Shown piece by piece: positions 16,945-26,800 of a DNA stretch of 64,000 bases. The position numbers and the translations under genes are program-made. The notes beneath the pieces are model-generated. The model did not search any database. It saw nothing but the letters and a program-made list of their open reading frames with translations, and had not been told where the DNA came from. The stretch comes from MKUN01 sp964481425 (GTDB taxonomy: Bacteria; Bacteroidota; Bacteroidia; Chitinophagales; Chitinophagaceae), in NCBI GenBank assembly GCA_964481425.1, contig CAYZTM010000010.1, forward strand, positions 46,517 through 110,516, in the 5' to 3' direction. Each line of letters opens with the position of its first letter. The first letter of the stretch is position 1.

Positions 16945-17385
16945 TTATTTGTTTTTGTTAATGACAGGCAAGTCAACAAGGTTGTCAATGCTAAAAATGT
17001 ACTTGTTCTTCACTTTGTTATACACAATATCAGGTTGCGGAATTTGCAAACCATAACGTTCATTTAGCCATTGAATCATTACGCAGTATAAGCCTTCGTC
17101 TTGGTAGTCGCAGAGTGCCAGTTCCATATTTGTTACGTGGAGAACTGTTATTTTCGGAACGATAGTTTCTATTGTAACCTTGTTATGATAGATAGCATTG
17201 CATAAAAACTTCAATCCCGCCTCCGGCATCTTCCGGCTTGTTGTGGATAAATAAATCTGTTTTGAAATTTCGAAAAGCCTGTCGTCGCTATTAAAATCAC
17301 TAAGAATGACGTCCTCACAGGTCATTTCCGCCCAAATACCCCAGCTTGACTTTAAAAAACGGAACGTTGTGGTATGTGACGCCAT
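16945..17385 (-). CDS. Hypothetical protein, unknown family
   Basis: A 146-residue soluble protein (MASHTTTFRFLKSSWGIWAE...). It has mixed helix/strand character, a central CNAIYHNKVTIETIVPKITVLHV strand pair, and MIQWLNERYGLQIPQPDIVYN near the C-terminus. There are no membrane segments or metal motifs. It starts six bases after the stop of the FAD oxidoreductase, so it is probably the last gene of that transcript. Its base composition matches the A+T-rich patch. Its size and single-domain look resemble some immunity or contact-dependent accessory proteins, but that is only a guess. Confidence 0.6.
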   Translation of the reverse strand: MASHTTTFRFLKSSWGIWAEMTCEDVILSDFNSDDRLFEISKQIYLSTTSRKMPEAGLKFLCNAIYHNKVTIETIVPKITVLHVTNMELALCDYQDEGLYCVMIQWLNERYGLQIPQPDIVYNKVKNKYIFSIDNLVDLPVINKNK

Positions 17386-17391
17386 GACTTA

Positions 17392-18873
17392 TTATTTTTT
17401 TATCCTCCCCAATAAATACTCCATCCCCACCAATTCAGCACAGGTAGCAATAGCCGTAATACTCACGCCCAGCACACCATGTAAATTTACGTTTTGCCCT
17501 GTCATCAGCAGGTTGGGTATTTTTGTACGTGTGGCTATAGTGGTCTCGGCGGGTTTGTTTATGTCTTTCAGTATGCCATAGAGTGAGCCTCCGGGGCTAT
17601 TGGTATAGTCGCGGTAGGTGAGGGGAGTGGCACTGCTATGATCCATAATATTCCCCTTTAGTTCCGGCATACGTTCGTAGAGTTTTTGCAGCAGCAGCTC
17701 CGTCTTTTGTTCTTTGAAGGCGTTGTAATCATTGCCGCGCTCATGCTTGGCCCCGGCACGATTTAAGCTACCGGCCCATGGGGCCACTTCTTCGAAATGC
17801 ATATAACTCAATACAGAAAGACTTTCTGCGTAACCGGGGTTCGTTTCATCTCCTGTAAAGAAGGCAGCATAGTTAGCCGGCCATTCATTAGTCTTATAAG
17901 TCGCCGCCGCAAAGGCGTCTTCGTGGGCATTCCAGTATAGGTTGTACCGCCGCATGGGCACTGTTCCCGGTTTCAGTACGAGGTTCAGCATAAAAGTGGA
18001 TACTGTTTGCTGCAGTCCTTTTATGCGTTTGCGATAAGCAGGTCGCAGTAGGTCACTGCCCAGCATATCCAGCAATACTTCAGGGTGCACTGCGGATATG
18101 AACTGCTTAGCGTAAAACCTCTGGCCATCTTTTGTCTCAGCATAAGTGATGAGGCCATTCTCTTCAACAAGTTTGTTTACTTCGGTATTACGGTACACTT
18201 CACCGCCATGTGCCTGCAACTCTTTCCACAGGAATTTGGCTATCTGTGAGCTGCCGGGCAATACCTTGTGTGCACTGTGCATGTAACTTTCCAATACAAG
18301 GGCGTGTAAGTAAAAGGGCGTTTTCCCTGCTTCACCTGCATAGAGCAGGTTGTTGCCCAGCAGTACGTTTTGCAGTTTTTTGTTCGCTGTTATTTTTTGC
18401 AGTGTTTCAGTTAAGCCCCAACTGCTCACTGCGGCTTTTTCATCTGCATTGCCATGTCGCAACCTATAAAGTGGGAAGTGATCGCCTACTGCTGTAATAG
18501 TATTTATATATTCCTGCAAAGCCTTTTGCTCGTTGGGAAAGTAGGGGAGTAGTTGTTCTGAAAAGTTGTCAAGCCCTATTGCCTGTGGGTATAAAATGGC
18601 TTCATCACCAAATGCTATCCTGTCGAAACCGTTCTCATCATAGGCTTTCAGTTCAAGTTTATCCATGATGCCGGCATAGCGGAATATCTGGTGTAGTGTG
18701 TGGCCTTCGCCAAGACCACCTATGTAATGTACGCAGCTATCAAATACTTTCTTGTGCAGGGAGAAGGTCTGCAGGCAGCCGCCCACTTGCTTGTCGCGCT
18801 CCAGCAGGCATACTTTCATGCCCTCTTTGGCCAGCAGCACAGCGCTGAGCATGCCCCCAAGCCCACCCCCCAC
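17392..18873 (-). CDS. FAD-dependent oxidoreductase, CrtI/retinol saturase-like
   Basis: A 493-residue amine-oxidase/phytoene-desaturase-like flavoprotein. The FAD site GGGLGGMLSAVLLAKEGMKVCLLERDKQVGG opens the protein. A C-terminal FAD block reads IPNLLMTGQNVNLHGVLGVSITAI. The middle matches all-trans-retinol 13,14-reductase and CrtI relatives (TFSLHKKVFDSCVHYIGGLG). The given start is GTG 18873, but the same frame upstream encodes the expected first strand (SAQTYDLVIV) as far as a stop at 18910-18912, with no ATG, GTG or TTG. Initiation at CTG 18906 or an upstream frameshift is possible. glmM ends 60 bases upstream. Confidence 0.82.
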   Translation of the reverse strand: MGGGLGGMLSAVLLAKEGMKVCLLERDKQVGGCLQTFSLHKKVFDSCVHYIGGLGEGHTLHQIFRYAGIMDKLELKAYDENGFDRIAFGDEAILYPQAIGLDNFSEQLLPYFPNEQKALQEYINTITAVGDHFPLYRLRHGNADEKAAVSSWGLTETLQKITANKKLQNVLLGNNLLYAGEAGKTPFYLHALVLESYMHSAHKVLPGSSQIAKFLWKELQAHGGEVYRNTEVNKLVEENGLITYAETKDGQRFYAKQFISAVHPEVLLDMLGSDLLRPAYRKRIKGLQQTVSTFMLNLVLKPGTVPMRRYNLYWNAHEDAFAAATYKTNEWPANYAAFFTGDETNPGYAESLSVLSYMHFEEVAPWAGSLNRAGAKHERGNDYNAFKEQKTELLLQKLYERMPELKGNIMDHSSATPLTYRDYTNSPGGSLYGILKDINKPAETTIATRTKIPNLLMTGQNVNLHGVLGVSITAIATCAELVGMEYLLGRIKK

Positions 18874-18944
18874 TATAACTAAGTCGTATGTTTGAGCGGA
18901 AGACAGTTGTTACTGGTATTTTAATATGGTTATACAATTCAATC

Positions 18945-18958
18945 CTCCCTTTAGGGAG
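18945..18958. repeat. Short palindromic repeat, CTCCCT type
   Basis: CTCCCT, TT, AGGGAG forms a 6-bp hairpin between glmM and the FAD gene. It resembles the hairpins at 42099-42114 and 51581-51597 and may be a degenerate member of one intergenic repeat family. Confidence 0.4.
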
Positions 18959-18959
18959 C

Positions 18960-20354
18960 TCAGGAGGGTTGTTCTTGCATCATTTCCTTGATATCGGCCA
19001 TGATGCGCTTGGCAATATTATTGGCCGTAGTTTCAGAACTGCTTTCGGCATAGATGCGTATTATCGGTTCTGTATTTGAAGTGCGCAGGTGTACCCAATC
19101 ACTGTCGAAGTCGATACGCAGGCCATCTTCGGTATTGATGGGTTGCTTCTTGTATTTGTCCTTTATCTGCACAAATATCTTTTTCACGTCAACATTACCG
19201 TCCAGTTCTATTTTATTCTTCGAAATGATATAGTCGGGGTAGGTCTTGCGCAGGGCTTTTACTGATTTGCCAGATTTTGCAAGGTGTGTCAGGAAGAGGG
19301 CTATGCCTATAAGGGCATCCCTGCCATAGTGCAGTTCCGGTACTATGACGCCGCCATTGCCTTCACCGCCTATCACAGCATTCACTTCTTTCATTTTCTT
19401 CACCACATTCACCTCACCTACAGCACTGGGGTAGTATTGGCCACCATGTTTTTCGGTCACGTCCCTGAGCGCCCTTGTTGAGGACAGGTTCGATACGGTA
19501 TTCCCTTTTTTATTGCTCAATATATAGTCGGCTATGGCCACAAGTGTATATTCTTCGCCGAACAGGCTGCCATCGTCGCATACAAAGCAGAGCCTGTCCA
19601 CATCGGGGTCTACGGCTATACCCATAGTAGCCTTTTGTTTTTCTACGGCATGGCAAAGCTCGGTAAGGTTCTCGGGCAGGGGCTCCGGGTTATGCGCAAA
19701 GCGACCGGTAACTTCTTCATTGATCAGGACCACGTCATTCACGCCCAGCGCTTCCAGTAGTGCCGGTACGGCTATGGCCCCGGTTGAGTTTACGGGGTCG
19801 ACCACTATTTTAAAATTCTGCTTCCTGATGGCTTTAACGTCAACAAGGGGGTGGCGCAGGATGGCTTCTATGTGCTTTTCGATATAAGTATTGTTCTCAA
19901 ACAGGGCCCCTAACTTGTTTACATCGGCATAGCATACCTCGCCTTTGTCTGCATGGTCCAGTATCCACTGCCCGTCTTCTGCACCCAGGAACTCACCATC
20001 CTTATTGAGGAGTTTCAGGGCGTTCCACTCTTTGGGGTTGTGGCTTGCGGTCAGGATGATACCGCCCGCAGCATCTTCCATTTTTACAGCCATTTCTACC
20101 GTAGGAGTGGTACTTAGCCCCAGGTCGGTCACGTTGAAGCCCATGCCTTGCAGGGTAGAGGCGACCAGGTTGCGTACCATCTCTCCCGATATGCGGCCAT
20201 CGCGTCCTATGATGATCTTCTTATTATCGCCTTGCTGCGCTATCCATGCACCGTATGCGGTGGTGAATTTTACAATGTCGATAGGGGTGAGGCTGTTGCC
20301 GGGGTTGCCGCCTATTGTGCCTCTGATACCTGATATTGATTTTATGAGTGCCAT
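18960..20354 (-). CDS. glmM: Phosphoglucosamine mutase
   Basis: A 464-residue alpha-D-phosphohexomutase that converts GlcN-6-P to GlcN-1-P for UDP-GlcNAc and peptidoglycan. Motifs present: the phosphoserine loop LTASHNPKEWNALK (Ser104), the metal-binding AVDPDVDRLCF (DPDVDR 249-254), the sugar-binding GGEGNGGVI, and the phosphate-binding LRTSNTEPIIRIYAES near the C-terminus. Bacteroidota GlmM proteins have this length; phosphomannomutase is the alternative assignment and cannot be fully excluded. The gene is transcribed towards the FAD oxidoreductase and is divergent from the M16 protease. Confidence 0.9.
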   Translation of the reverse strand: MALIKSISGIRGTIGGNPGNSLTPIDIVKFTTAYGAWIAQQGDNKKIIIGRDGRISGEMVRNLVASTLQGMGFNVTDLGLSTTPTVEMAVKMEDAAGGIILTASHNPKEWNALKLLNKDGEFLGAEDGQWILDHADKGEVCYADVNKLGALFENNTYIEKHIEAILRHPLVDVKAIRKQNFKIVVDPVNSTGAIAVPALLEALGVNDVVLINEEVTGRFAHNPEPLPENLTELCHAVEKQKATMGIAVDPDVDRLCFVCDDGSLFGEEYTLVAIADYILSNKKGNTVSNLSSTRALRDVTEKHGGQYYPSAVGEVNVVKKMKEVNAVIGGEGNGGVIVPELHYGRDALIGIALFLTHLAKSGKSVKALRKTYPDYIISKNKIELDGNVDVKKIFVQIKDKYKKQPINTEDGLRIDFDSDWVHLRTSNTEPIIRIYAESSSETTANNIAKRIMADIKEMMQEQPS

Positions 20355-20537
20355 AGTGTTCAGTTAGCACGAAGATAAGTGTTTGCCCGGCTTAGTAAAG
20401 ACGGGAGGCCAAAATTTGTGTTAGGGTATATTAAAAAAATGAAACGGCACTTTGTAACTTTTCCCCGATGTGCACGATATAGATTTTTTAGCATTCCCAT
20501 AGTTTAATATTCATTAATTTGCAGCAAACTCATCCAT

Positions 20538-23351
20538 ATGTATTCATTTAAGCACATGCTACGGCATACTTTTGCCGGCACCCTAATGCTGGCGGCGGGT
20601 TTTGCCACGGCAACCGCACAAGACCTGAAGGCAGAACTGCCTGTAGACCCTCATATTATAAAGGGCAAATTCGCTAATGGGCTGACATATTACGTTCGCC
20701 CTAATGGGAAACCGGAACATAAAGTGGAATTGAGGCTTGTCGTTAAGGCAGGCTCAATATTGGAAAATGACGACCAGCAAGGTTTGGCCCACTTCATGGA
20801 GCATATGAACTTTAACGGCACCAAAAATTTCCAGAAGAACGACCTGGTAAGTTACCTGCAGTCCATAGGTGTACAGTTCGGGGCTGATCTGAATGCTTAT
20901 ACTGCCTTCGACCAGACGGTTTACATACTGCCCATCCCTACGGATAAACCGGGCAACCTTGAAAAAGGGTTCCAGATCATAGAAGACTGGGCGCATAATG
21001 CATTGCTGACCGATAAGGACATTGATGATGAGCGCGGGGTGGTGCTGGAAGAAAGCCGCCTTAACAAAGGTGCACAAATGCGCATGCTCAGGAAGTTCTT
21101 CCCTAAGCTGGCCTCGGGTACCAAATATGCCGAGCGCCTGCCGATAGGTAAGGATGATATACTGAAGACCTTTAAGTATGATAAGATCCGCAGCTTTTAC
21201 CACGACTGGTATCGTCCTGACCTGCAGGCAGTGGCCGTAGTTGGTGATATTGATTCAGCCACGGCTATGAAAATGCTGAAGGAACATTTTGAAGGCCTGA
21301 AAAATCCCAAGAATGAAAGACCACGCGAGTATGTGGAGGTTAAACCGCGTACAAAATCGGAAGCGATGGTGCTGACGGATAATGAGGCCACTAATTCAAC
21401 CCTGGCCATATTCTTCTCTTATAACAAAAAGCATGAGGAAAAGGTGCTTGGCGACTACCGGCAGGATATTGTGCGTGCCCTTACCCTGCAGATGATCAAC
21501 CGCCGGCTGAAGGACCTGACAAAGAGCAGCAATCCTCCCTTCGCCTATGCCTCTGTTGACTTTGATGACCTGATACAGGGTTATGAAGCACTGGAAGCGC
21601 AGACCATGTTTGATAATGATGGCCCTGAAAAGGCGCTGAATGCACTGGCCGCCGAACTGCTGCGTGCCAAACAATATGGCTTTACAAAGAGCGAGCTGGA
21701 AGTGGCCAAAAAGAACGTGATGAGCGGCATGGAGCAGGTTTACAATGAACGTAAGACCACGGAGAGCTCAGATTATGTGGAAGAATACATACGCAACTTC
21801 CTGGATAATGAGCCTATACCCGGTATAGAGAACGAATACAGTTATTATAAGTCCATGCTGCCGGGTATAGACCTTGAGGAGGTTAACACCGCTGTGAAAG
21901 GCTGGATGAGCAATATGAATGAATTCACACTCATTACTGCACCCAACAAAACAGGGCTGAACATACCAACGGAACCGCAACTGCTTGCAATGACGAGTAA
22001 AGCATTTGCGCAGGAGGTGAAACCAATGGAAGAAAAAGCTGTAGCCAGCGACCTGGAAGTNNNNNNNNNNCATATTGTAAGCCAGGTACCGGTAAATGGT
22101 ATCAATGCTACTACCTATACACTTGACAATGGTATCAAGGTGACCATCAAGCAAACCGACTTCAAGAGCGATGAGATACTGGTGAAAGGTATCAAGAAAG
22201 GAGGTACTAATAGCTATGGTGTGGCGGATAAGAGCAATGTGAACTTTGCTACCAATATAGTGGATGCAATGGGAGTGGGGCAGTACACACCTAATGACCT
22301 GGAAAAGGTAATGGCCGGTAAAACTGCCAAAGTTGATTTTGATATTAGTGATATTGACGACGATATTTCCGGTAACTGCAGTGTTAAGGATTTTGAAACG
22401 CTCATGAAGCTGATATACCTGAATGCTATGCAACCGCGTAAGGACGAAGCTTTGTTCAATGCATACAAAACAAAGCAAAAGACCATGCTGCAGTTCATGT
22501 CTGCCAACCCGCAGGTGTCCTTCTTCGATACTACCATAAAATCGCTGTATGGTGGCAACCCGCTGGCAAGGATGATCTTCCCGCATATGGAAGATTTCGA
22601 TAAGCTGAACCTGGACAGGTCTTTACAGATATATAAGGATGAATTCTCGTCTGCCGATGGTTATAACTTCTATATAGTGGGCAATGTTGATATGGATAAA
22701 GCTATTCCCGCTATAGAAAAATATCTTGGCGCGATACCCGCAGCCCACAAAGAGCCGGAATATAAAGACAATGGTGTACGCATGGTCAAAGGCGACCATA
22801 CCATTAAGGTGAAGAAAGGGAAGGAAAAGCAAAGCATGATATTTGCCGGTTATTATGGCGATGCCAAATACTCTGAAGACCTTGCATTGCAGGCAAAAGC
22901 TGTGGCGGATATACTGAATATAAAGGTGATAGAAGACCTGCGCGAAAAGATGGGTGGTATTTATACCGGTGGTTTCTTTGCCGATGTACGGAAAGAGCCC
23001 TATAGCCGTTATGCCGTTATGATGCAGTTGCCTTGTGGCCCCGAGAACGTGGACAAACTGCTTGATGCCTCTAAAGAAGAGATCAAGAACCTGAAAGAAA
23101 AGGGCCCCGATGCCGCAGACCTGGACAAGGTAAAGAACCAGTGGCGTGAGAAGTACAGGACCAACCTTAAGGAAAACAAATATTGGAGCCAGAAGATGGA
23201 AGACATACTGTTCTGGGGCAGGAACCAGGATCATGTCACTCAGTACGAGATATGGATAGATAAACTTACTCCGGAGGATATCCAGAAAACAGCCAAGCTG
23301 CTGTTCGATGGTAAGAATGAGTTCACCTCAATTCTGTATCCTGAGTCTTAA
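20538..23351 (+). CDS. M16 family (pitrilysin-like) zinc protease
   Basis: About 937 residues as assembled, exported by signal peptide MYSFKHMLRH...FATATAQ. The inverted zinc motif is HFMEH (85-89), with the distal Glu in DDERGVVLEE (about 165), so the N-terminal half is catalytic. The second half (TLDNGIKVTIKQTDFKSDEI... GGIYTGGFFADVRKEPYSRYAV) is the inactive M16 partner domain. The protein resembles PqqL and other periplasmic insulinase-type proteases that clear peptides. Ten N at 22061-22070 interrupt the linker between the halves; the frame is kept but the gap size is not known. A strong shared terminator follows. Confidence 0.9.
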   Translation: MYSFKHMLRHTFAGTLMLAAGFATATAQDLKAELPVDPHIIKGKFANGLTYYVRPNGKPEHKVELRLVVKAGSILENDDQQGLAHFMEHMNFNGTKNFQKNDLVSYLQSIGVQFGADLNAYTAFDQTVYILPIPTDKPGNLEKGFQIIEDWAHNALLTDKDIDDERGVVLEESRLNKGAQMRMLRKFFPKLASGTKYAERLPIGKDDILKTFKYDKIRSFYHDWYRPDLQAVAVVGDIDSATAMKMLKEHFEGLKNPKNERPREYVEVKPRTKSEAMVLTDNEATNSTLAIFFSYNKKHEEKVLGDYRQDIVRALTLQMINRRLKDLTKSSNPPFAYASVDFDDLIQGYEALEAQTMFDNDGPEKALNALAAELLRAKQYGFTKSELEVAKKNVMSGMEQVYNERKTTESSDYVEEYIRNFLDNEPIPGIENEYSYYKSMLPGIDLEEVNTAVKGWMSNMNEFTLITAPNKTGLNIPTEPQLLAMTSKAFAQEVKPMEEKAVASDLEXXXXHIVSQVPVNGINATTYTLDNGIKVTIKQTDFKSDEILVKGIKKGGTNSYGVADKSNVNFATNIVDAMGVGQYTPNDLEKVMAGKTAKVDFDISDIDDDISGNCSVKDFETLMKLIYLNAMQPRKDEALFNAYKTKQKTMLQFMSANPQVSFFDTTIKSLYGGNPLARMIFPHMEDFDKLNLDRSLQIYKDEFSSADGYNFYIVGNVDMDKAIPAIEKYLGAIPAAHKEPEYKDNGVRMVKGDHTIKVKKGKEKQSMIFAGYYGDAKYSEDLALQAKAVADILNIKVIEDLREKMGGIYTGGFFADVRKEPYSRYAVMMQLPCGPENVDKLLDASKEEIKNLKEKGPDAADLDKVKNQWREKYRTNLKENKYWSQKMEDILFWGRNQDHVTQYEIWIDKLTPEDIQKTAKLLFDGKNEFTSILYPES
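22061..22070. other. Assembly gap (10 N)
   Basis: A run of ten N sits in the inter-domain linker of the M16 protease gene. It indicates a scaffold join or masked bases. The real length may differ from ten. Confidence 0.95.
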
Positions 23352-23366
23352 GTTGTTCTGTCTGGT

Positions 23367-23403
23367 AAATAATGAGGGCTGCCATTGGCAGCCCTCATTA
23401 TTT
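23367..23403. terminator. Strong bidirectional terminator
   Basis: A perfect 17-bp stem (AAATAATGAGGGCTGCC 23367-23383 with its complement 23387-23403) has a 3-base loop. It lies between the convergent protease and response-regulator genes. Confidence 0.9.
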
Positions 23404-23418
23404 ATAGCCTGTTAACTC

Positions 23419-23838
23419 TTAACTCTCCGGATATTGTTTCAGCCATAGTTTGGCGATGGAATCTGTAATGCTTATTAATTCTTTAAAAGAAGAAGGCTTG
23501 GTCACAAAGCAGTTAGCGCCCAGTTCATAGGATAATTCCCTGTCCTTCTCTGAAGACGATGTAGTAAGAACAATAACCGGGATTGGCTGCCATGTACTAT
23601 TGGTCTTTATCTCTTTGAGGACGTCCTTGCCATCTTTGCCGGGCATATTAAGATCGAGCAGTATGATCCGGAAGCCGGTGGTCTCATTTTTCTCGGACAG
23701 ATGACTTAGTAACTGGTCACCGTCTTTCATAAATACGTAGTTATGCTGGTGCTTGTTCTCAAGGAACGCGTCGCGGATGGATTCGCGGTCGTCCGCATCA
23801 TCATCCACTATAAGTACGGAATGTTTGATCGATCTCAT
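23419..23838 (-). CDS. Single-domain response regulator
   Basis: A 139-residue CheY-like receiver with no output domain. The acidic pocket is Asp12-Asp13 (IVDDDADD), the phosphorylated residue is Asp62 (LLDLNMPGKDG), the switch is Thr92/Thr93 (VLTTSSSEKD) and the conserved Lys is Lys114 (VTKPSS). It resembles Rcp1-type regulators that partner PAS or phytochrome kinases. Its ATG overlaps the stop of the histidine kinase by four bases, so the two are translationally coupled and almost certainly form one phosphorelay. The downstream target is unknown. Confidence 0.93.
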   Translation of the reverse strand: MRSIKHSVLIVDDDADDRESIRDAFLENKHQHNYVFMKDGDQLLSHLSEKNETTGFRIILLDLNMPGKDGKDVLKEIKTNSTWQPIPVIVLTTSSSEKDRELSYELGANCFVTKPSSFKELISITDSIAKLWLKQYPES

Positions 23839-26800
23839 GAGGCAGGTAATATGATGGTGAAAGTAGCTCCTTCATTTTTTATGGCTGCTGCATATATAGC
23901 CCCACCATGGTTCTCCACTACTTTTTTACAAATAGCAAGCCCGATCCCGGTACCCTCATATTCAGTTTTGCCATGAAGTCTCTGAAAGATAGCAAAAATT
24001 TTATTCGCATACTCATTTTCAAAGCCTATTCCATTATCGCTTATTTTTATTTCCAGGTATTTTTTGGCTTTAGCGAGGCCATCCGCATCTATCTCTTTGG
24101 GATTCTTAAAGCAGTGGCTGATAGTGATATGCGGTTTTACATCCTGCCTGCAGAATTTCAATGAGTTATTAATAAGATTCTGGAATAGTTGCCTTATCTG
24201 GGAGGGTACCACTTTCGCGCTCGGCAGTTTCGAGTGATCTACCCTGGCCCCGACGCTCTCAATCCTGTGCTCAAGGAGTTGCAGTACGTCCTTCAACAGT
24301 TTGTCAAGACTGGTGGCTTCATAGGTCTTATTGCCGGAGACGAGCGATATGGCCAGCAGGTCGCTGATCATGGTTTGCATCCGCAGGGAGCAGTCGCTGA
24401 TCTTTTGCAGGAATAGCTTTCCGCTCTCGTCCAGTTTTTCCTGTTGTGTGCTCATCAGGCGGTCGCTGAAGGTGCATATCTTTCGTAGTGGTTCACGGAG
24501 GTCATGGCTGGCCACATACGCGTATTCCTCAAGGCTGGAGTTGGATTGCTGCAGTTCCAGGTTCTTTTGGTACAGTACGCGCTCCGCCTCTTCCTGTGCT
24601 GTGATATCTATCGATATGTTCAGGATGTTCTCCACTTTGCCTTCGGCATCCCGGTCGAATATGGTGCCAAAGGTGTGGAACCATCGGTATTCACCGTTGG
24701 CATGACGCATTCTGTATTTGAATTCTGCAATTATATTTTGATCCCGGTTCCCGGGTTCATTGGCGATCTTTAAGGCTTCAGCATTTTGTTGTGTGATCCG
24801 TTCCAGGTCGTCTGGGTGTACGATATTTATAAGGAATGGCAGGCCTTCTCGCAATACCTCTTCCGGTGCGTAACCCAGCAGTTTTCTAAAGCCTTCATTG
24901 ATGTAGGAATATACCCCTGTGTTGATGTTGTAAGACGCAATGATCGACGGGGCTGTGTCTGCTATTTTTTGGATGAATTCCCGGTTCTCCCGCAGCTGTC
25001 GTTCCGCAATTTTTTGCTCGGTGATATCCTGTGTGGTACCGATCACCTTTACCGGCAGGCCATTCTCATCTCTTACCAGCTCTTTTATGGCATGGAGTAT
25101 TTTTATATTGCCTTTCCCGGTTACGATCCGGTAATTGAAATCCTGTACGATAGTTGTTTCTACCAGTGCCTGTAAGCCTTCTTCCACGGTATGCCTGTCG
25201 TCCGGATGCTGGAAGGAGACCATGTATTTCCTGCTGACAGAGGTATCTTTTTCTATCTCGTAGATGGCATACATTTCATCGGTCCAGCTTACCTTGTCTG
25301 TTTTCAGGTCCCAGGTCCAGCTACCCATCTTGGTCATTGTCTGGGCTTGTTTGTGCAGGCTTTCGCTATCCTGCAGCTTCTCGATCAGCGTTTGCCGTTC
25401 CGTAATATCCTGGCAGGTGCCGGTCATGCTGATCACTTTCCCCTTTTCATCGGTTTGCACCTTGCTTATGCTGTGCAATATCTTTAGCTGCCCAGCTTCG
25501 GTTATTATCTTGTACACATGGTCCTCGGGTTCACCTGTTTCAAAGACATGCTGCACTTGCTGCATCCTTTTTTCACGGTATTCCGGGTGCACATGTGCCA
25601 GGTAGGTGTCAAAGGTCACAGGTACAGATTGTGGTTCCATCCCGTATATGCGGTACATCTCGTCGCTCCAGCTTACTTTATCTGCTACCACGTCCCAGGT
25701 CCAGTTGCCAATGTGAGTTTGACCTTCTGCCTGTTTGAACAGGGTGTCACTCCTTTGCAGGTTTTCAAGCATAGTATGCTTTTCGGTGACATCCTGGATC
25801 GTACCAACCAATTTATAAGGCTTGCCATTTTCAGTTAAAACTTCGGCTTTTGAGTGCAATACTTTGACCTGCCCTGTTTTCAGTGTTATCCTGTAATAAG
25901 ATTCCCCATCATTCTGTTGTGCTACTGTTTCTTTCAGGTGGTCTGCCATACGATCACGGTCTTCCGGGTGGGTATGGGTTACGATTTCATCGAAACTCAA
26001 GGGGATATTCCTCTCCAGCCCGTATATATCGTATAATTCGTCCGACCATTTGATGTTATTGGTACCCAGGTCCCAGGACCAACTACCCATATGGGCAATT
26101 GCCTGTGCCTGTTTGAATAATCGTTCGCTGTCTTTTAGCTGGTCTATCAGTTGCTGCTTTTCAGTTATATCGGCTACGGTACCTGTGAAGCGATAGGGTT
26201 TCCCATTCTTCAAGGTTACTATGCCTTTTGAAGCTATTATTTTATCCTTACCACTTTTTGTCTTCAGCCTGTATTCACTTTCATAAGCGCCACCTTGTTC
26301 TATTGCAGCCTTCATGGCCCTCATTACCCTTTGCCGGTCGTCTTCATGTATTTTTTTCATGTACGCGGCAGTATCGCCTGTTTGCTCCAGCTCAAGTATT
26401 TCCAGCAACTGCGGAGTAGCGGTAGTTTTATTATTGACAAGGTCCATTTCAAAGCTGCCTACCTTTGCCAGCTTTTGTGCCTCCAGCAGTTGTTCGTCCT
26501 GCCGGGACATCTTTTCTTTCAGTATTTTAATGTATAGGTCGAGCGAGGGTGTTACGCTCTGCTCATCGTAAATATCCAGTTCTTTTATGATCTCTATTAT
26601 TTCGAAGGGGTCGGCAGTATATTGAGGCAGGTATTTAAGCATTACCTTCTTGCGCACATAAGTGCCTACTGTTATATCTTCCACTACAATATCCTCCCGG
26701 GTAATGATCTCAATATCGTCGGTTTCCCATTTCTTCAGGTTCTCGTTTAGCTTTTCTCTAAGCCTGTTCTCTTCCACGCACTGCAGGAAGTCTCCATGCG

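Noticed and set aside
16860..16945. Gene remnant in the spacer between the two unknown genes
   Set aside because: Short open stretches exist in two frames, but none matches a family I recognise and none is long enough to support a pseudogene call.
21768..22586. Long antisense frame inside the M16 protease
   Set aside because: It runs opposite a well-supported protease gene, spans the N gap and has no domain character.
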